A stretch of 49,632 bases of DNA from Bacteroidetes bacterium UBA1947 (GTDB taxonomy: Bacteria; Bacteroidota; Bacteroidia; Chitinophagales; Chitinophagaceae), in NCBI GenBank assembly GCA_002336915.1, contig DDET01000022.1:1-49632 (forward strand). The letters are read 5' to 3'. The notes under the pieces were generated by a model that was not told where the DNA came from, did not search any database, and saw only the letters and a list, made by a program, of their open reading frames with translations. The first letter of the stretch is position 1. Each line of letters begins with the position of its first letter. Below, piece after piece: positions 1 through 9,200 of this stretch. A program made the translations under genes and the position numbers.

Positions 1-75
1 TGTAAGGTTTTTTCAGGACGGGACAAGGAGAAATAATTAAAAATCATAATTTCTGCTTCGGATGTAGATCGGCAA

Positions 76-178
76 AAACCGGAAACGAATCGGATTGCTA
101 TCCACATCAGCTAACCTTTATAAAACATTGACATCAAAAACATTGACTAAAAAAATGTGGATATCCTACTTCCGGTTT
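76..178. repeat. Imperfect inverted repeat in the leader region
   Basis: Two arms can pair in three blocks: AAACCGGAA (76-84) with TTCCGGTTT (170-178), GGAT (92-95) with ATCC (163-166), and ATCCACAT (100-107) with ATGTGGAT (155-162), leaving a loop of about 47 bases. The first 264 bases of the window hold no open frame I would call a gene. The structure may belong to a transcript ending from the left or to a regulatory leader; it lacks a clean U-run on either side. A short direct repeat of AAAACATTGAC lies in the loop. Confidence 0.35.
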
Positions 179-239
179 GATTTTTTCAAATTCGGAACTC
201 ATGTCGCAATAAACCCCAAACCTTCATTTCCTAATCTCC

Positions 240-247
240 TATCTTTG
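240..247 (+). promoter_or_regulatory. Bacteroidota -7 box (TATCTTTG)
   Basis: TATCTTTG matches the Bacteroidota sigma-A -7 consensus TAnnTTTG exactly and sits 17 bases ahead of the ATG at 265. No clear TTTG is visible at the -33 position, so only the downstream element is supported. Confidence 0.5.
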
Positions 248-264
248 CCACAGCAAAACCGCAT

Positions 265-1365
265 ATGAGCAAATACAGTAATGCCCGCGCCATGCGCGCG
301 CTGATAAAAGCCAGCCTGCAGGCTATCTTCAAGAGTCCCTCGGCTATCGTGTTCAGCATAGCATTCCCGCTTATATTCATACTAGTGTTCGGCTTCCTGG
401 GCAATAGCAGGGGCTACAGCATACATGTGGCCACAGCCCCGGGCTGCGATACCAACAATATGCTATATGGGGTACTGCAACAGATACCTGTGCTGAAATG
501 GACCAAAGGCAAGGACAGCGCAGCCATAAACAAAGACCTGGCGGAAGGAGATATAGCTGCTACCATCAAAATAGAAAAGCAGGCGGAAGGCGGCACACCA
601 CAGTACAAGATACTGCTGAACAGCGTGAGCGGGCAGGAGGACAAGCTAAGGCAGCTACAAGCGATACTGAAGGAGGTGCTGGAAAGGCAGGACTCCGAGA
701 TACAGGCACATATAGAAAAGCTGGCGAAGATAGATGTGCACATAGAGCAGGTGCGCGACTTCAAGATGATCGATTTCATATTGCCGGGGCAGCTGGGCTT
801 TTCGCTGCTGGCATCGGGGGTGTTCGGTACTGCTTTCGTGTTCTTCAATATGCGGCAGACGCTGGTGCTGAAACGCTTTTTTGCAACGCCTGTGCGCAAG
901 GGCACTATTGTGGTGAGCGAGGGTATAGCACGTATGGTGTTCCAGCTGATGGGCGCTGTCATTATCATCTCCATAGGCCACTTCGCTTTCGACTATACGC
1001 TGATACACGGCTGGGTAACTTTTGTGGAGATGCTGGGCGTATGTGCGCTGGCTATGATGGTGTTCATGGGCTTTGGTTTTATCATCAGCAGCATTGCCAA
1101 GAGCGAGTCGTCGATACCGCCATTCTCTAACCTGATAACCTTGCCACAGTTCCTGCTGGCGGGTACTTTCTTCCCGATAGACAACTTCCCGAAATGGCTG
1201 CAGCCTATATGCAAGGCACTGCCGCTCACCTACCTGAATGATGCGCTGCGCAAGATAGGCTTTGAAGGTGCCAACTACTGGGATGTGCGCGTGGACCTGC
1301 TGGTGCTGATGGTATGGGGCCTGGTGATCTATGCTATAGCGGGGAAGATATTCAAGTGGGAGTAA
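265..1365 (+). CDS. ABC-2 type transporter permease
   Basis: This 366-residue integral membrane protein has the ABC-2 permease plan: one N-terminal membrane segment (about residues 26-46), a long polar extracytoplasmic part (about 50-170) and a block of five hydrophobic segments between about 172 and 362. The final part has the usual P-rich turn (TFFPIDNFPKWLQ, about residues 301-313). Such permeases form the membrane half of exporters for drugs, lipids or polysaccharides; the substrate cannot be read here. No ATPase partner lies next to it on the right, so it may pair with a gene to the left of the window. The ATG at 265 follows a good -7 box. The family call is firm, the role is open. Confidence 0.8.
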   Translation: MSKYSNARAMRALIKASLQAIFKSPSAIVFSIAFPLIFILVFGFLGNSRGYSIHVATAPGCDTNNMLYGVLQQIPVLKWTKGKDSAAINKDLAEGDIAATIKIEKQAEGGTPQYKILLNSVSGQEDKLRQLQAILKEVLERQDSEIQAHIEKLAKIDVHIEQVRDFKMIDFILPGQLGFSLLASGVFGTAFVFFNMRQTLVLKRFFATPVRKGTIVVSEGIARMVFQLMGAVIIISIGHFAFDYTLIHGWVTFVEMLGVCALAMMVFMGFGFIISSIAKSESSIPPFSNLITLPQFLLAGTFFPIDNFPKWLQPICKALPLTYLNDALRKIGFEGANYWDVRVDLLVLMVWGLVIYAIAGKIFKWE

Positions 1366-1393
1366 AAAAGTCAAAAGTCAAAATTCAAAAGTG
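1366..1393. repeat. Four-unit 7-bp tandem repeat
   Basis: Units AAAAGTC, AAAAGTC, AAAATTC and AAAAGTG follow directly on the permease stop codon. The next 48 bases up to the end of the convergent gene contain a small GCGT/ACGC hairpin. No function is evident; it is a low-complexity spacer between convergent genes. Confidence 0.6.
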
Positions 1394-1441
1394 CCCGCCA
1401 ACGCGTCTGACGTCGGAAAGGCGTACTGACGCTACCCGGTT

Positions 1442-3676
1442 TTAACGAACCAGTTCGAGTGGGCCGGACTTGTCTTCTTCGTGGCCGGTGGCACACATAG
1501 CGTGCACGCGGTAGTAGTAGGTGCCATTGCTTGCGGGCCTGCCGTTATAGTTGCCATCCCAGCTGTCGGCTTTGTTCTTTGTCCAGAATACACGCTTGCC
1601 CCAGCGGTCGTAAATGCTGAGCTCGTAGTATTCCATATTGCCTATCACCAGTGCATGGAAGCGGTCGTTCTTCCCATCGCCATTAGGCGTAAAGGCATTG
1701 GGGTAAGTGAAGTGGCAGCATGGCTCTACCTTGGTATAGCGCAGCTTCAAAGAGTCTTTACAGCCAAACTCTGACTCCACGTAAAGGGTATATTCCGAAG
1801 GCTCGTAAACACGGATGAATTGCCTGCCATCTTTGTCGGTAAATATCTTGTTATAAGGCTCCCAGTAGTAGCTCTTCGCACCTGCGGCATCAAGGTATAT
1901 TACCTCGCCCACACATACCGTTCCCTGCTCCATATTGAGGCTGATGTCGGGCTCGCCATACACATGAACATTCACTGCCTCCAGCGCAGAAACACAAGGC
2001 CCGTTCCGCTGGCTTACATACCAGGTAAAGACACCCGCTGAGTCGGAAGAGGGCAGGGGTGCCGAGGGGATGCTAACGCCGGCTGCATTATACCATTGAA
2101 TTGTGCAGCCTGCAAGGGAATCGGCAAGCAAGACCGTGGTAGGATCGTGGATGCAATAAGCAAGATCGCCCGAAACCTCCGGCGTGAAGGGATAGGTACC
2201 GCTATCGACAATTGTAAAGCTGAATGGCGCCGAACAGCCCGGCAAGCCGGGTGCAGACACCATGCCTGTATAATTGCCTGCAGGCAAAGCGAAGCCGGCG
2301 GTATCCGAGGCGCTGATGCCTGTATACACAGGGTTGCCATCTTTGGATATAGAGATGGTGGCAGGCAGCACACCCTGTGTGATGATGGCCGTTATATTGG
2401 CAGGATGATAGCATTGAGTGGCTCCCTGCGTGATGGAGATCAGCTGGAAGGGGTTCACTACGTTGAGCGTGTAAGCGATGGTTTGCGTGGTGGATATGGG
2501 GCATGCATTGTTCCTGTAGCTTACAAAAAAATTGTACACACCCGGGTTGACCGAAGTAGTGTTCCAGCTAAAGTGAAGTGCCGGCGATGTGGTGTTGTCG
2601 TTCTGCAGGTTCATAGTAGCGCCGGGAGGCAGTGCAGTGTAGCTCACAGAGATGTTATTGCTTGCGGTATCAACCGGGTTAATATCGAACGATACGGTGG
2701 GTGTGCCAATACATAAGTTGATTACGTTGTTGCCCGAACTTCCGCCACCTGAAATGTTGACTGCATTTGTATTCTGCACATAGTCAAGATCCAGGTTGAG
2801 GACAACAAAGGTCATCTCGCGCTTACTGGTGCCTACGATAATGCCGTTCTTATACTCAGTTACCTGGCCCACCACGAGCGCATTCTGCAAGGCATTGGGC
2901 TTGAAGCTCATCTGGCCGTTGAGGGGGTTAAAGACAAATTGCCCTGTGTCTGTCAGCAGGGGGCGGGCACCGGAAAGCGTGATGTCGGGATTGCTGTAAT
3001 AAAAAACAGAATTGCCATTGTCAAGCGCATCCACGAGTTGGAAAGACAGTGAATCATTATCGGGGTCAACAGCGCCCTGGTTATATTGCTGGGGCACATT
3101 AAGGGTATAGAAAGGCGTGGGTATGGTTGTGTATTCAGGTGAGGAGTTGGGGCCGGCCAGGTTGTTCAGCGTGGCTTCCAGGTACACATTGCTGACGGCG
3201 GCGTTGTACACATTGGTTATATTGGCACTGCGCCCGGCTTTGGAGCTATCGCCAAGATTGCCATCGAACAGGAAGTGCCAGTCGGCCTGCACGGAGCCGA
3301 GTGTTGTAGTGGCGGAGTAAACAAATTTTTTGACCCCCGGCAGTGTGCCCCCATTGCAATTGGTATTGTGCAGCTCGGCGGGGCAAACAGGCGACACCTC
3401 GATGCCCGTATTAGGCTCGGCGTGCAGCACTATATGAAAGGAGTCCAGGTGGCTGCCATGATATATATGGATGAGCGGGGTAGCCGTAGGCAGGTAAGCG
3501 AATGCACTTGCCCCGGTGGGTCCGCAATCTCCGTACAGCGTCAGCCGGACAGTGTAGCTATTGCCGGAAATATTGGTGTACAGCAGCTCGCCCCCGAAAA
3601 TGTGCGAAGCGGCAGCAGGGCCGGCGCAAAGCAGGTTCGCCAGAACGAAAATAACCGGGAATAAAAATCTCTTCAT
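1442..3676 (-). CDS. Secreted protein with gliding-motility type C-terminal domain
   Basis: The 744-residue product begins with a signal peptide (about residues 1-23, ending AAAS) and an extracellular beta-rich body that includes Ig/PKD-like stretches. The last 90 residues form the gliding motility-associated C-terminal domain: YPNAFTPNGDGKNDRF, a YDRWGKRVF core and a final YYYRVHAMC strand. In Bacteroidota this domain is a type B T9SS signal that sends proteins to the cell surface. The ATG at 3676 is the only start that keeps the signal peptide. The gene is convergent with the ABC-2 permease and divergent from the carboxylase gene. Its binding target is unknown; an adhesin or surface structural role is inference from the domain type. 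Confidence 0.82.
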   Translation of the reverse strand: MKRFLFPVIFVLANLLCAGPAAASHIFGGELLYTNISGNSYTVRLTLYGDCGPTGASAFAYLPTATPLIHIYHGSHLDSFHIVLHAEPNTGIEVSPVCPAELHNTNCNGGTLPGVKKFVYSATTTLGSVQADWHFLFDGNLGDSSKAGRSANITNVYNAAVSNVYLEATLNNLAGPNSSPEYTTIPTPFYTLNVPQQYNQGAVDPDNDSLSFQLVDALDNGNSVFYYSNPDITLSGARPLLTDTGQFVFNPLNGQMSFKPNALQNALVVGQVTEYKNGIIVGTSKREMTFVVLNLDLDYVQNTNAVNISGGGSSGNNVINLCIGTPTVSFDINPVDTASNNISVSYTALPPGATMNLQNDNTTSPALHFSWNTTSVNPGVYNFFVSYRNNACPISTTQTIAYTLNVVNPFQLISITQGATQCYHPANITAIITQGVLPATISISKDGNPVYTGISASDTAGFALPAGNYTGMVSAPGLPGCSAPFSFTIVDSGTYPFTPEVSGDLAYCIHDPTTVLLADSLAGCTIQWYNAAGVSIPSAPLPSSDSAGVFTWYVSQRNGPCVSALEAVNVHVYGEPDISLNMEQGTVCVGEVIYLDAAGAKSYYWEPYNKIFTDKDGRQFIRVYEPSEYTLYVESEFGCKDSLKLRYTKVEPCCHFTYPNAFTPNGDGKNDRFHALVIGNMEYYELSIYDRWGKRVFWTKNKADSWDGNYNGRPASNGTYYYRVHAMCATGHEEDKSGPLELVR

Positions 3677-3828
3677 GCGATAAAAACAATGCAGTACAAG
3701 CTATAACAAAGTTGCGGTATATTATTTGGCTGAAAAAATCCGTTATGGATTTTTAGCAATATGTATCTTAATTATCCACCTTTTTACGGCTGTATGACAG
3801 TAGTTTAGTAATAAATGAAATATCCCCC

Positions 3829-3836
3829 TATTTTTG
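3829..3836 (+). promoter_or_regulatory. -7 box (TATTTTTG) of the carboxylase gene
   Basis: TATTTTTG fits TAnnTTTG and lies 22 bases before the ATG at 3859, in the divergent spacer 3677-3858. A matching -33 TTTG is not obvious. Confidence 0.45.
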
Positions 3837-3858
3837 CGGGCAAAACCACAAGAGCGGA

Positions 3859-5487
3859 ATGAACCTTGAATTCAATAAAAATGAAGATGCTATGCGCCAG
3901 GCCGTGAGCCAGGCAAAACAGCGCCACGCAGTGATAAGCCTGGGCGGAGGTAAGAAGGCTATTGAAAAAGCGAAGGAGAAAGGCAAGATGAGCCCCAGGG
4001 AGCGTATAGCTTATCTTATAGACAAGGATAGTGCATTTACAGAGATAGGTTCGTTTGCAGGATACGAGATGTACCCAGAGCATGGCGGATGCCCGGCAGC
4101 GGGTACCGTGGCAGGCCTTGGCTATATACACGGCCGCCAGACCATGATCATAGCCAATGATAATACAGTGAAGGCGGGTGCATGGTTCCCTATAACAGGT
4201 AAGAAAAACCTGAGACTGCAGGAGATAGCCATGGAAAACCATTTGCCTGTAGTTTATATAGTGGACAGTGCAGGCGTTTTCCTGCCAATGCAGGACGAGA
4301 TATTCCCGGATAAGGAGCACTTTGGCCGCATCTTCCGGAACAATGCGATGATGAGCGCCATGGGCATTAGCCAGATAGCTGCCGTAATGGGCAGTTGCGT
4401 AGCGGGTGGGGCATACCTGCCGATAATGAGCGACGAGACACTGATGGTGGAAGGTAATGGTTCGATATTCCTTGCCGGGCCATACCTGGTGAAGGCAGCG
4501 ATAGGCGAAGACATAGATATACAAACACTGGGCGGTGCAAAGACACATACCGAGATAAGTGGCATAGCCGACTATAAATTTGATACGGAAGCTGAGTGCC
4601 TGGACCAGGTGCGCCGCATTATGGAAAAGATGGGCGAGCAACCGCGTGCAGGTTTTGATCGCATAAAAGCTGTGGCACCTGCGAAAGACCCGAAAGAGAT
4701 ATACGGATTGGTGACCGTAGATAACAGCAAGCCATATGATGTGGTGGAAATAATTGAACGCATAGTAGATAACTCGGAGTTTGACCAGTTCAAAGAAGAT
4801 TACGGTAAAACAATAGTATGCGGGTATGCCCGGATAGAGGGTTGGGCAGTGGGGATAGTGGCCAACCAGCGCAAGATAGTGAAGAGCGGGAAGGGCGAGA
4901 TGCAAATGGGTGGTGTGATATACAATGACAGTGCCGATAAAGCTGCAAGGTTCATCCAGAACTGCAACCAGAAAAGGATCCCGCTGGTGTTCCTGCAGGA
5001 TGTAACCGGCTTTATGGTGGGCAGCCGCAGCGAGCACTCGGGCATTATTAAGGATGGTGCCAAGCTGGTGAATGCAGTGGCCAACTCTGTAGTGCCTAAG
5101 ATCACGATCATAATAGGTAACTCATATGGTGCAGGCAACTATGCTATGTGCGGCAAGGCATACGACCCACGTTTTATATACGCATGGCCTAATGCACGGA
5201 TAGCGGTGATGGGTGGTGAGCAGGCAGCGAAGACCATGCTGCAGATACAGGTGGCAGGCCTGAAGGCGAAAGGCGAAATAATAGAGCCTGAAACAGAGAA
5301 GGCAATGCTGAGAGAAATTACTGACCGGTACACCGCACAGACTACTGCTTACTACGCCGCAGCACGCTTATGGGTGGATGAAATAATAGACCCATTGGAA
5401 ACAAGGCGCGTGATATCGGAAGGACTGAATGCAGCGAATCATAACCCAGAAGTTAAGGAGTTTAAGACGGGTGTGTTCCAGGTGTAA
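3859..5487 (+). CDS. Acyl-CoA carboxylase carboxyltransferase (beta) subunit, methylcrotonyl-CoA type
   Basis: This 542-residue protein has the two crotonase-fold halves of the biotin-dependent carboxyltransferase family at normal length. It would move the carboxyl group from biotin to an acyl-CoA. Features that favour methylcrotonyl-CoA carboxylase over the propionyl type include AWFPITGKKNLRLQEIA, the VDSAGVFLPMQDEIFPD segment and HFGRIFRNNAMMSAMGI in the N half, and GNSYGAGNYAMCGKAYDPR with WPNARIAVMGGEQAA in the C half. That would place it in leucine breakdown. The biotin carboxylase/carrier (alpha) subunit is not in the window, so it would have to be encoded elsewhere. Start: the ATG at 3859 directly precedes the conserved NEDAMRQAV helix. 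Substrate assignment is inference from motif resemblance. Confidence 0.85.
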   Translation: MNLEFNKNEDAMRQAVSQAKQRHAVISLGGGKKAIEKAKEKGKMSPRERIAYLIDKDSAFTEIGSFAGYEMYPEHGGCPAAGTVAGLGYIHGRQTMIIANDNTVKAGAWFPITGKKNLRLQEIAMENHLPVVYIVDSAGVFLPMQDEIFPDKEHFGRIFRNNAMMSAMGISQIAAVMGSCVAGGAYLPIMSDETLMVEGNGSIFLAGPYLVKAAIGEDIDIQTLGGAKTHTEISGIADYKFDTEAECLDQVRRIMEKMGEQPRAGFDRIKAVAPAKDPKEIYGLVTVDNSKPYDVVEIIERIVDNSEFDQFKEDYGKTIVCGYARIEGWAVGIVANQRKIVKSGKGEMQMGGVIYNDSADKAARFIQNCNQKRIPLVFLQDVTGFMVGSRSEHSGIIKDGAKLVNAVANSVVPKITIIIGNSYGAGNYAMCGKAYDPRFIYAWPNARIAVMGGEQAAKTMLQIQVAGLKAKGEIIEPETEKAMLREITDRYTAQTTAYYAAARLWVDEIIDPLETRRVISEGLNAANHNPEVKEFKTGVFQV

Positions 5488-5502
5488 TTCAGAAGAAATG
5501 CT

Positions 5503-5510
5503 TAATTTTG
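5503..5510 (+). promoter_or_regulatory. -7 box (TAATTTTG) before the toxin-antitoxin pair
   Basis: TAATTTTG is an exact TAnnTTTG match located 21 bases ahead of the antitoxin ATG at 5532 and just after the carboxylase stop codon. It gives the pair its own promoter. Confidence 0.5.
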
Positions 5511-5531
5511 CAATGTTAACTAATAAACATC

Positions 5532-5765
5532 ATGTCAGCAGCCCATCCTTTAAGTAACATTCAGCAAGAGCTACTGAAGCTGTATTCTTCCGATATAGCA
5601 GAGGCAGACTTATTGAATATTAAGCGTTATCTCGCAAAATACTTTGCATCAAAAGGCATAAGGGAAGCGGATAAAATATGGGATGAGAAAGGCTACAGTA
5701 ACGATACAATGAATAAATGGTTAAGCGAAGACGATACCGATTATGACAATAAAAACAGTCATTGA
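5532..5765 (+). CDS. Small antitoxin-like protein of a PIN toxin pair
   Basis: A 77-residue acidic protein that is mostly helical in character (QQELLKLYSSDIAEADLLNIKRYLAKYF) with a polar, acidic C-terminal tail ending in DDTDYDNKNSH. I do not recognise a classic DNA-binding motif by eye. The role rests on context: its 3' end overlaps the start of the PIN-domain gene by 23 bases, the usual toxin-antitoxin arrangement, and it has the right size and order (antitoxin first). It would block the PIN RNase by direct binding and may repress the shared promoter. Confidence 0.65.
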   Translation: MSAAHPLSNIQQELLKLYSSDIAEADLLNIKRYLAKYFASKGIREADKIWDEKGYSNDTMNKWLSEDDTDYDNKNSH

Positions 5766-6156
5766 TACAAATGTTCTTGTATCGTCATTATCCTCACGGT
5801 CTGTTTATCATTGGTTAATCGAATTTTTATTTGCTGAGAAATTTGAACTTTTTATTACGGATGAAATAATTCTTGAGTACGAGGAAGTTTTGAAAGCTAA
5901 GTACTCTGCAGCAGTAGCTAACAACTTTTTGCTTGCTTTGAAGGAACTACCAAACGTACATTTCACACAGGTTTACTTTAAATGGAACCTAATCAGTGAT
6001 CCCGACGATAATAAGTTTGTTGATTGCTATATAGCTGCTGGTGCTCATTATTTGCTTACCCACGATTCGCACTTTTCTGTTCTCAATACTGTCAAATTCC
6101 CTGTGGTAAGCCTGGTAAAATTGCAGGAGTTCGAAAGTATTCTTAGAGCTAAATAG
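5743..6156 (+). CDS. PIN-domain toxin (putative RNase)
   Basis: The 137-residue protein has the full acidic set of a PIN ribonuclease: Asp8 in VIDTNVLVSS, Glu45 in ILEYEEVLKAKY, Asp94 in DDNKFVDCYIAAGA, and Asp108 in LTHDSHFSVL. These bind Mg2+ or Mn2+ in the family. The sequence fits the COG1569-type 'toxin component, PIN family' group. Nothing essential is missing, so it is probably active. The ATG at 5743 lies inside the antitoxin gene, which suggests coupled translation. The RNA target (tRNA, mRNA or other) cannot be told from sequence. Confidence 0.82.
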   Translation: MTIKTVIDTNVLVSSLSSRSVYHWLIEFLFAEKFELFITDEIILEYEEVLKAKYSAAVANNFLLALKELPNVHFTQVYFKWNLISDPDDNKFVDCYIAAGAHYLLTHDSHFSVLNTVKFPVVSLVKLQEFESILRAK

Positions 6157-6230
6157 CTAATACGTCATTTAGCTGAAAGCTATTAGACATGAATCGCGAA
6201 AAATAAGTACATTTCCTTAAAAGACAGGGA

Positions 6231-9200
6231 TTGCAGCGGTTCTTATACGGACTTTTAGGGTGTTTTATTCTTTTTATTCTTCCTGCGAGGCTGGTGGCCC
6301 AAAGCGGGCAGGGATCTTTTTCGCCGGGCCTGCATCATAGGACATTTGTTGTTCGCGATACTATTTTTGTTGATTCTCTTTCGATCGCTCCCGGTACGGT
6401 GCACATAGATAATGTAGCAGATGCTGATTTTATGGTGCTGCATGAGCAGTCGAAGATAGTGTGGAAGCGAAAGCCCGCTGTTGATTCTGTTCGGATCACT
6501 TACCGCACACTGAATATTTCCCTCAACAAAGTATATAGCCATAAGAACAGGCAGATGGTGGATTCGAACTATGCTTTTCTTATTTACCATCCTGATGATG
6601 ATGCGAAGGGCAGCAACAATTTTGTGGACTTCAACCAGCTGGATTACAAAGGCAGCTACGGCCGGAGCATAAGCCTGGGCAATAACCAGGACGTAACGCT
6701 GAACTCGCAATTTAATATGCAGATGAGCGGGTATATACTGGACAGTATAAAGTTGGATGCTGCTATAACCGACAACACAGTGCCCTTTCAGCCGGAGGGG
6801 AATACACAAAGGCTGCAGGAGTTTGACCAGGTATTTATACACCTGCAGAAGAACAAGCATGACCTGACACTAGGCGACTATGTACTGGAGCGGCCGCCGG
6901 GATATTTTCTGAATTTTTATAAGCGTGTGCAGGGTGTTTTTTACCAGGATGAATTCAAGCTTGGTAAGAAGACTGTGAACAAAGCGGGATTAAGTGGCTC
7001 GATCGCTAAGGGACAGTTTTCAAGGAATATTTTTCAAGGGGAAGAAGGTAACCAGGGGCCGTATAAGCTGACAGGGAATAATGGCGAACAATTCTTCATA
7101 GTACTGGCAGGGACGGAGAAAGTGTATGTCAACAATATATTGCTGGAGCGGGGTGAGAATGCCGACTATGTGATAGACTACAATACTGCCGAACTGCGCT
7201 TTATGCCGCGCAGGATGATCACGAAGGACTCGCGTATACAAGTGGAGTTTGAATACCAGGACCGGAATTATCTTAACTCGCTTTTTTATGCTTATGATGA
7301 GCTGCGGGTGGGCAATAAACTGAATATGCGTTTCAACGCATACTCTAACCAGGATGCTAAGAACCAGCCTTACCTGCAAACGCTGAACGGCAGCCAGAAA
7401 AGGTTTTTAGGAGACCTTGGCGACTCGATACAGAATGCTTATTATCCTAATATTGCCAATGACACTTTTGCCGCGAATAAGATATTGTATAAACTGGTGG
7501 ACAGCACCGTGGGTGCCGTGCATTATGATTCGATTTTTGTTTATTCCATAAGCCCGGATAGTGCGCGGTATAATCTTTCCTTTTCGTTTGTGGGTGATGG
7601 TAAGGGCGATTACGTTATTGCCAATACAAATGCCAATGGACGTGTGTACAATTGGGTGCCGCGTATTAACGGCAGGCAACAGGGGAATTATGCGCCGGTG
7701 CAATTGCTTGTTACGCCGAAGATGCAGCAGGTGTTTAGCCTGAATACTACTTGCAATATCGACTCGCTGAAGGCAATAAATGTAGAAGTGGCTGCAAGCA
7801 ATACTGACCCGAATTTATTCTCGGCCACCGACAATAATACCCATCTTGGTATGGCGACAAGGGTAAACTATACGGAGAAAAGATGGTTGGGCGGCAGGGA
7901 CAGTGCAGGCGTGAAAAAGTGGAACTGGCAAAACAAGATATCTTACGAGTATGTGCAGGACAGGTTTAAGGCTATAGCGCCATACAGGAATGTAGAGTTC
8001 GGCAGGGACTGGAATGTACCACAGGCAGGCAATAAGCCCGATGAACATCTTGTGAATGCGGGGACAAAACTACAGAATGCGAGGTGGGGTACCACAGCTT
8101 ATGATTTTACATTCTACAAGCGGGGCCTCGATTATGCAGGCTACAGGAATATAGTTTCATACGACTATAATTACAAGGCGGCGAGGGCGGGATTTGTGAT
8201 GAACGTAGTGAATGCGGCGGATACGTTTTGGAAGTCGGTCTACCTCAGGCCATCGGCATATGCCGAGTATGGGATCAAGCCATTGATGAATACAATAGTG
8301 GGCGCGCGGTATGAGGCGGAGCACAATACGATACGCAGCAAAGTGGGCGATACGTTAACACCGGCCGCATTTGCTTTCGATATTGCATCGGTATACCTGA
8401 GAACACCGGATAAACAACCTTTTAACTGGATGCTGAATTACTCGATGCGTAAGGACCAATTACCGAGGAACAATGCTTTTAAAGACCAGAGCCATAGCGA
8501 TAATATAGACCTGCGACTGGGTATTGCTAAGTGGAAGGATCATCGCATAAATTTCACAGGAACCTACCGAAAACTGTATGTAGATGACAGCAGCTTTAAT
8601 ACCCAGAGGCCTGAGGAAAGCTTGCTTGGCAGGCTGGAGTATACAGGTACGCTATGGGGTGGGGTATTAACAGGTAATACGTTGTATGAGTTTGGTGCAG
8701 GACAAGAGCAAAAGCGTGCTTATACTTACGTAGAAGTGCCTGCAGGACAGGGCATTTACAATTGGATAGACTATAACGGAGACGGCGTGCAGCAATCGAA
8801 TGAATTTGAAGTGGCGCTGTATCCTGACCAGAAAAAATTTATTCGTGTGTATACTCCAACAAATGAGTACGTAAAAGTGAACTATGTAAACTTCAACCAG
8901 TCGGCAACCTTTGAGCCATCTTACTTCTGGAAGGGTGATAAGAAGCTTTGGCAAGCTTTTTTCTCACGCTTTGCTGATCAGCTGGCGTTGCAGATAAGTA
9001 ACAGGCTGCTGGCCTCACAGGGTTTGAAAGTATATAATCCCTTCACTGATGCAACGGTTGATACGTCGATCATCACTACGAACAATTCCTTCAGCAACAC
9101 TTTTTATTTCAACCGTACGAGCTCGAAATGGGGGCTGGATTATAACTACCTGTCGAACACAGGTAAGCAACTCCTGAACTATGGTGTAGAGTCGAGCGAC

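Noticed and set aside
4254..5138. Antisense frames inside the carboxylase gene
   Set aside because: Shadow frames of a strong, full-length conserved gene; no signal or family motif.
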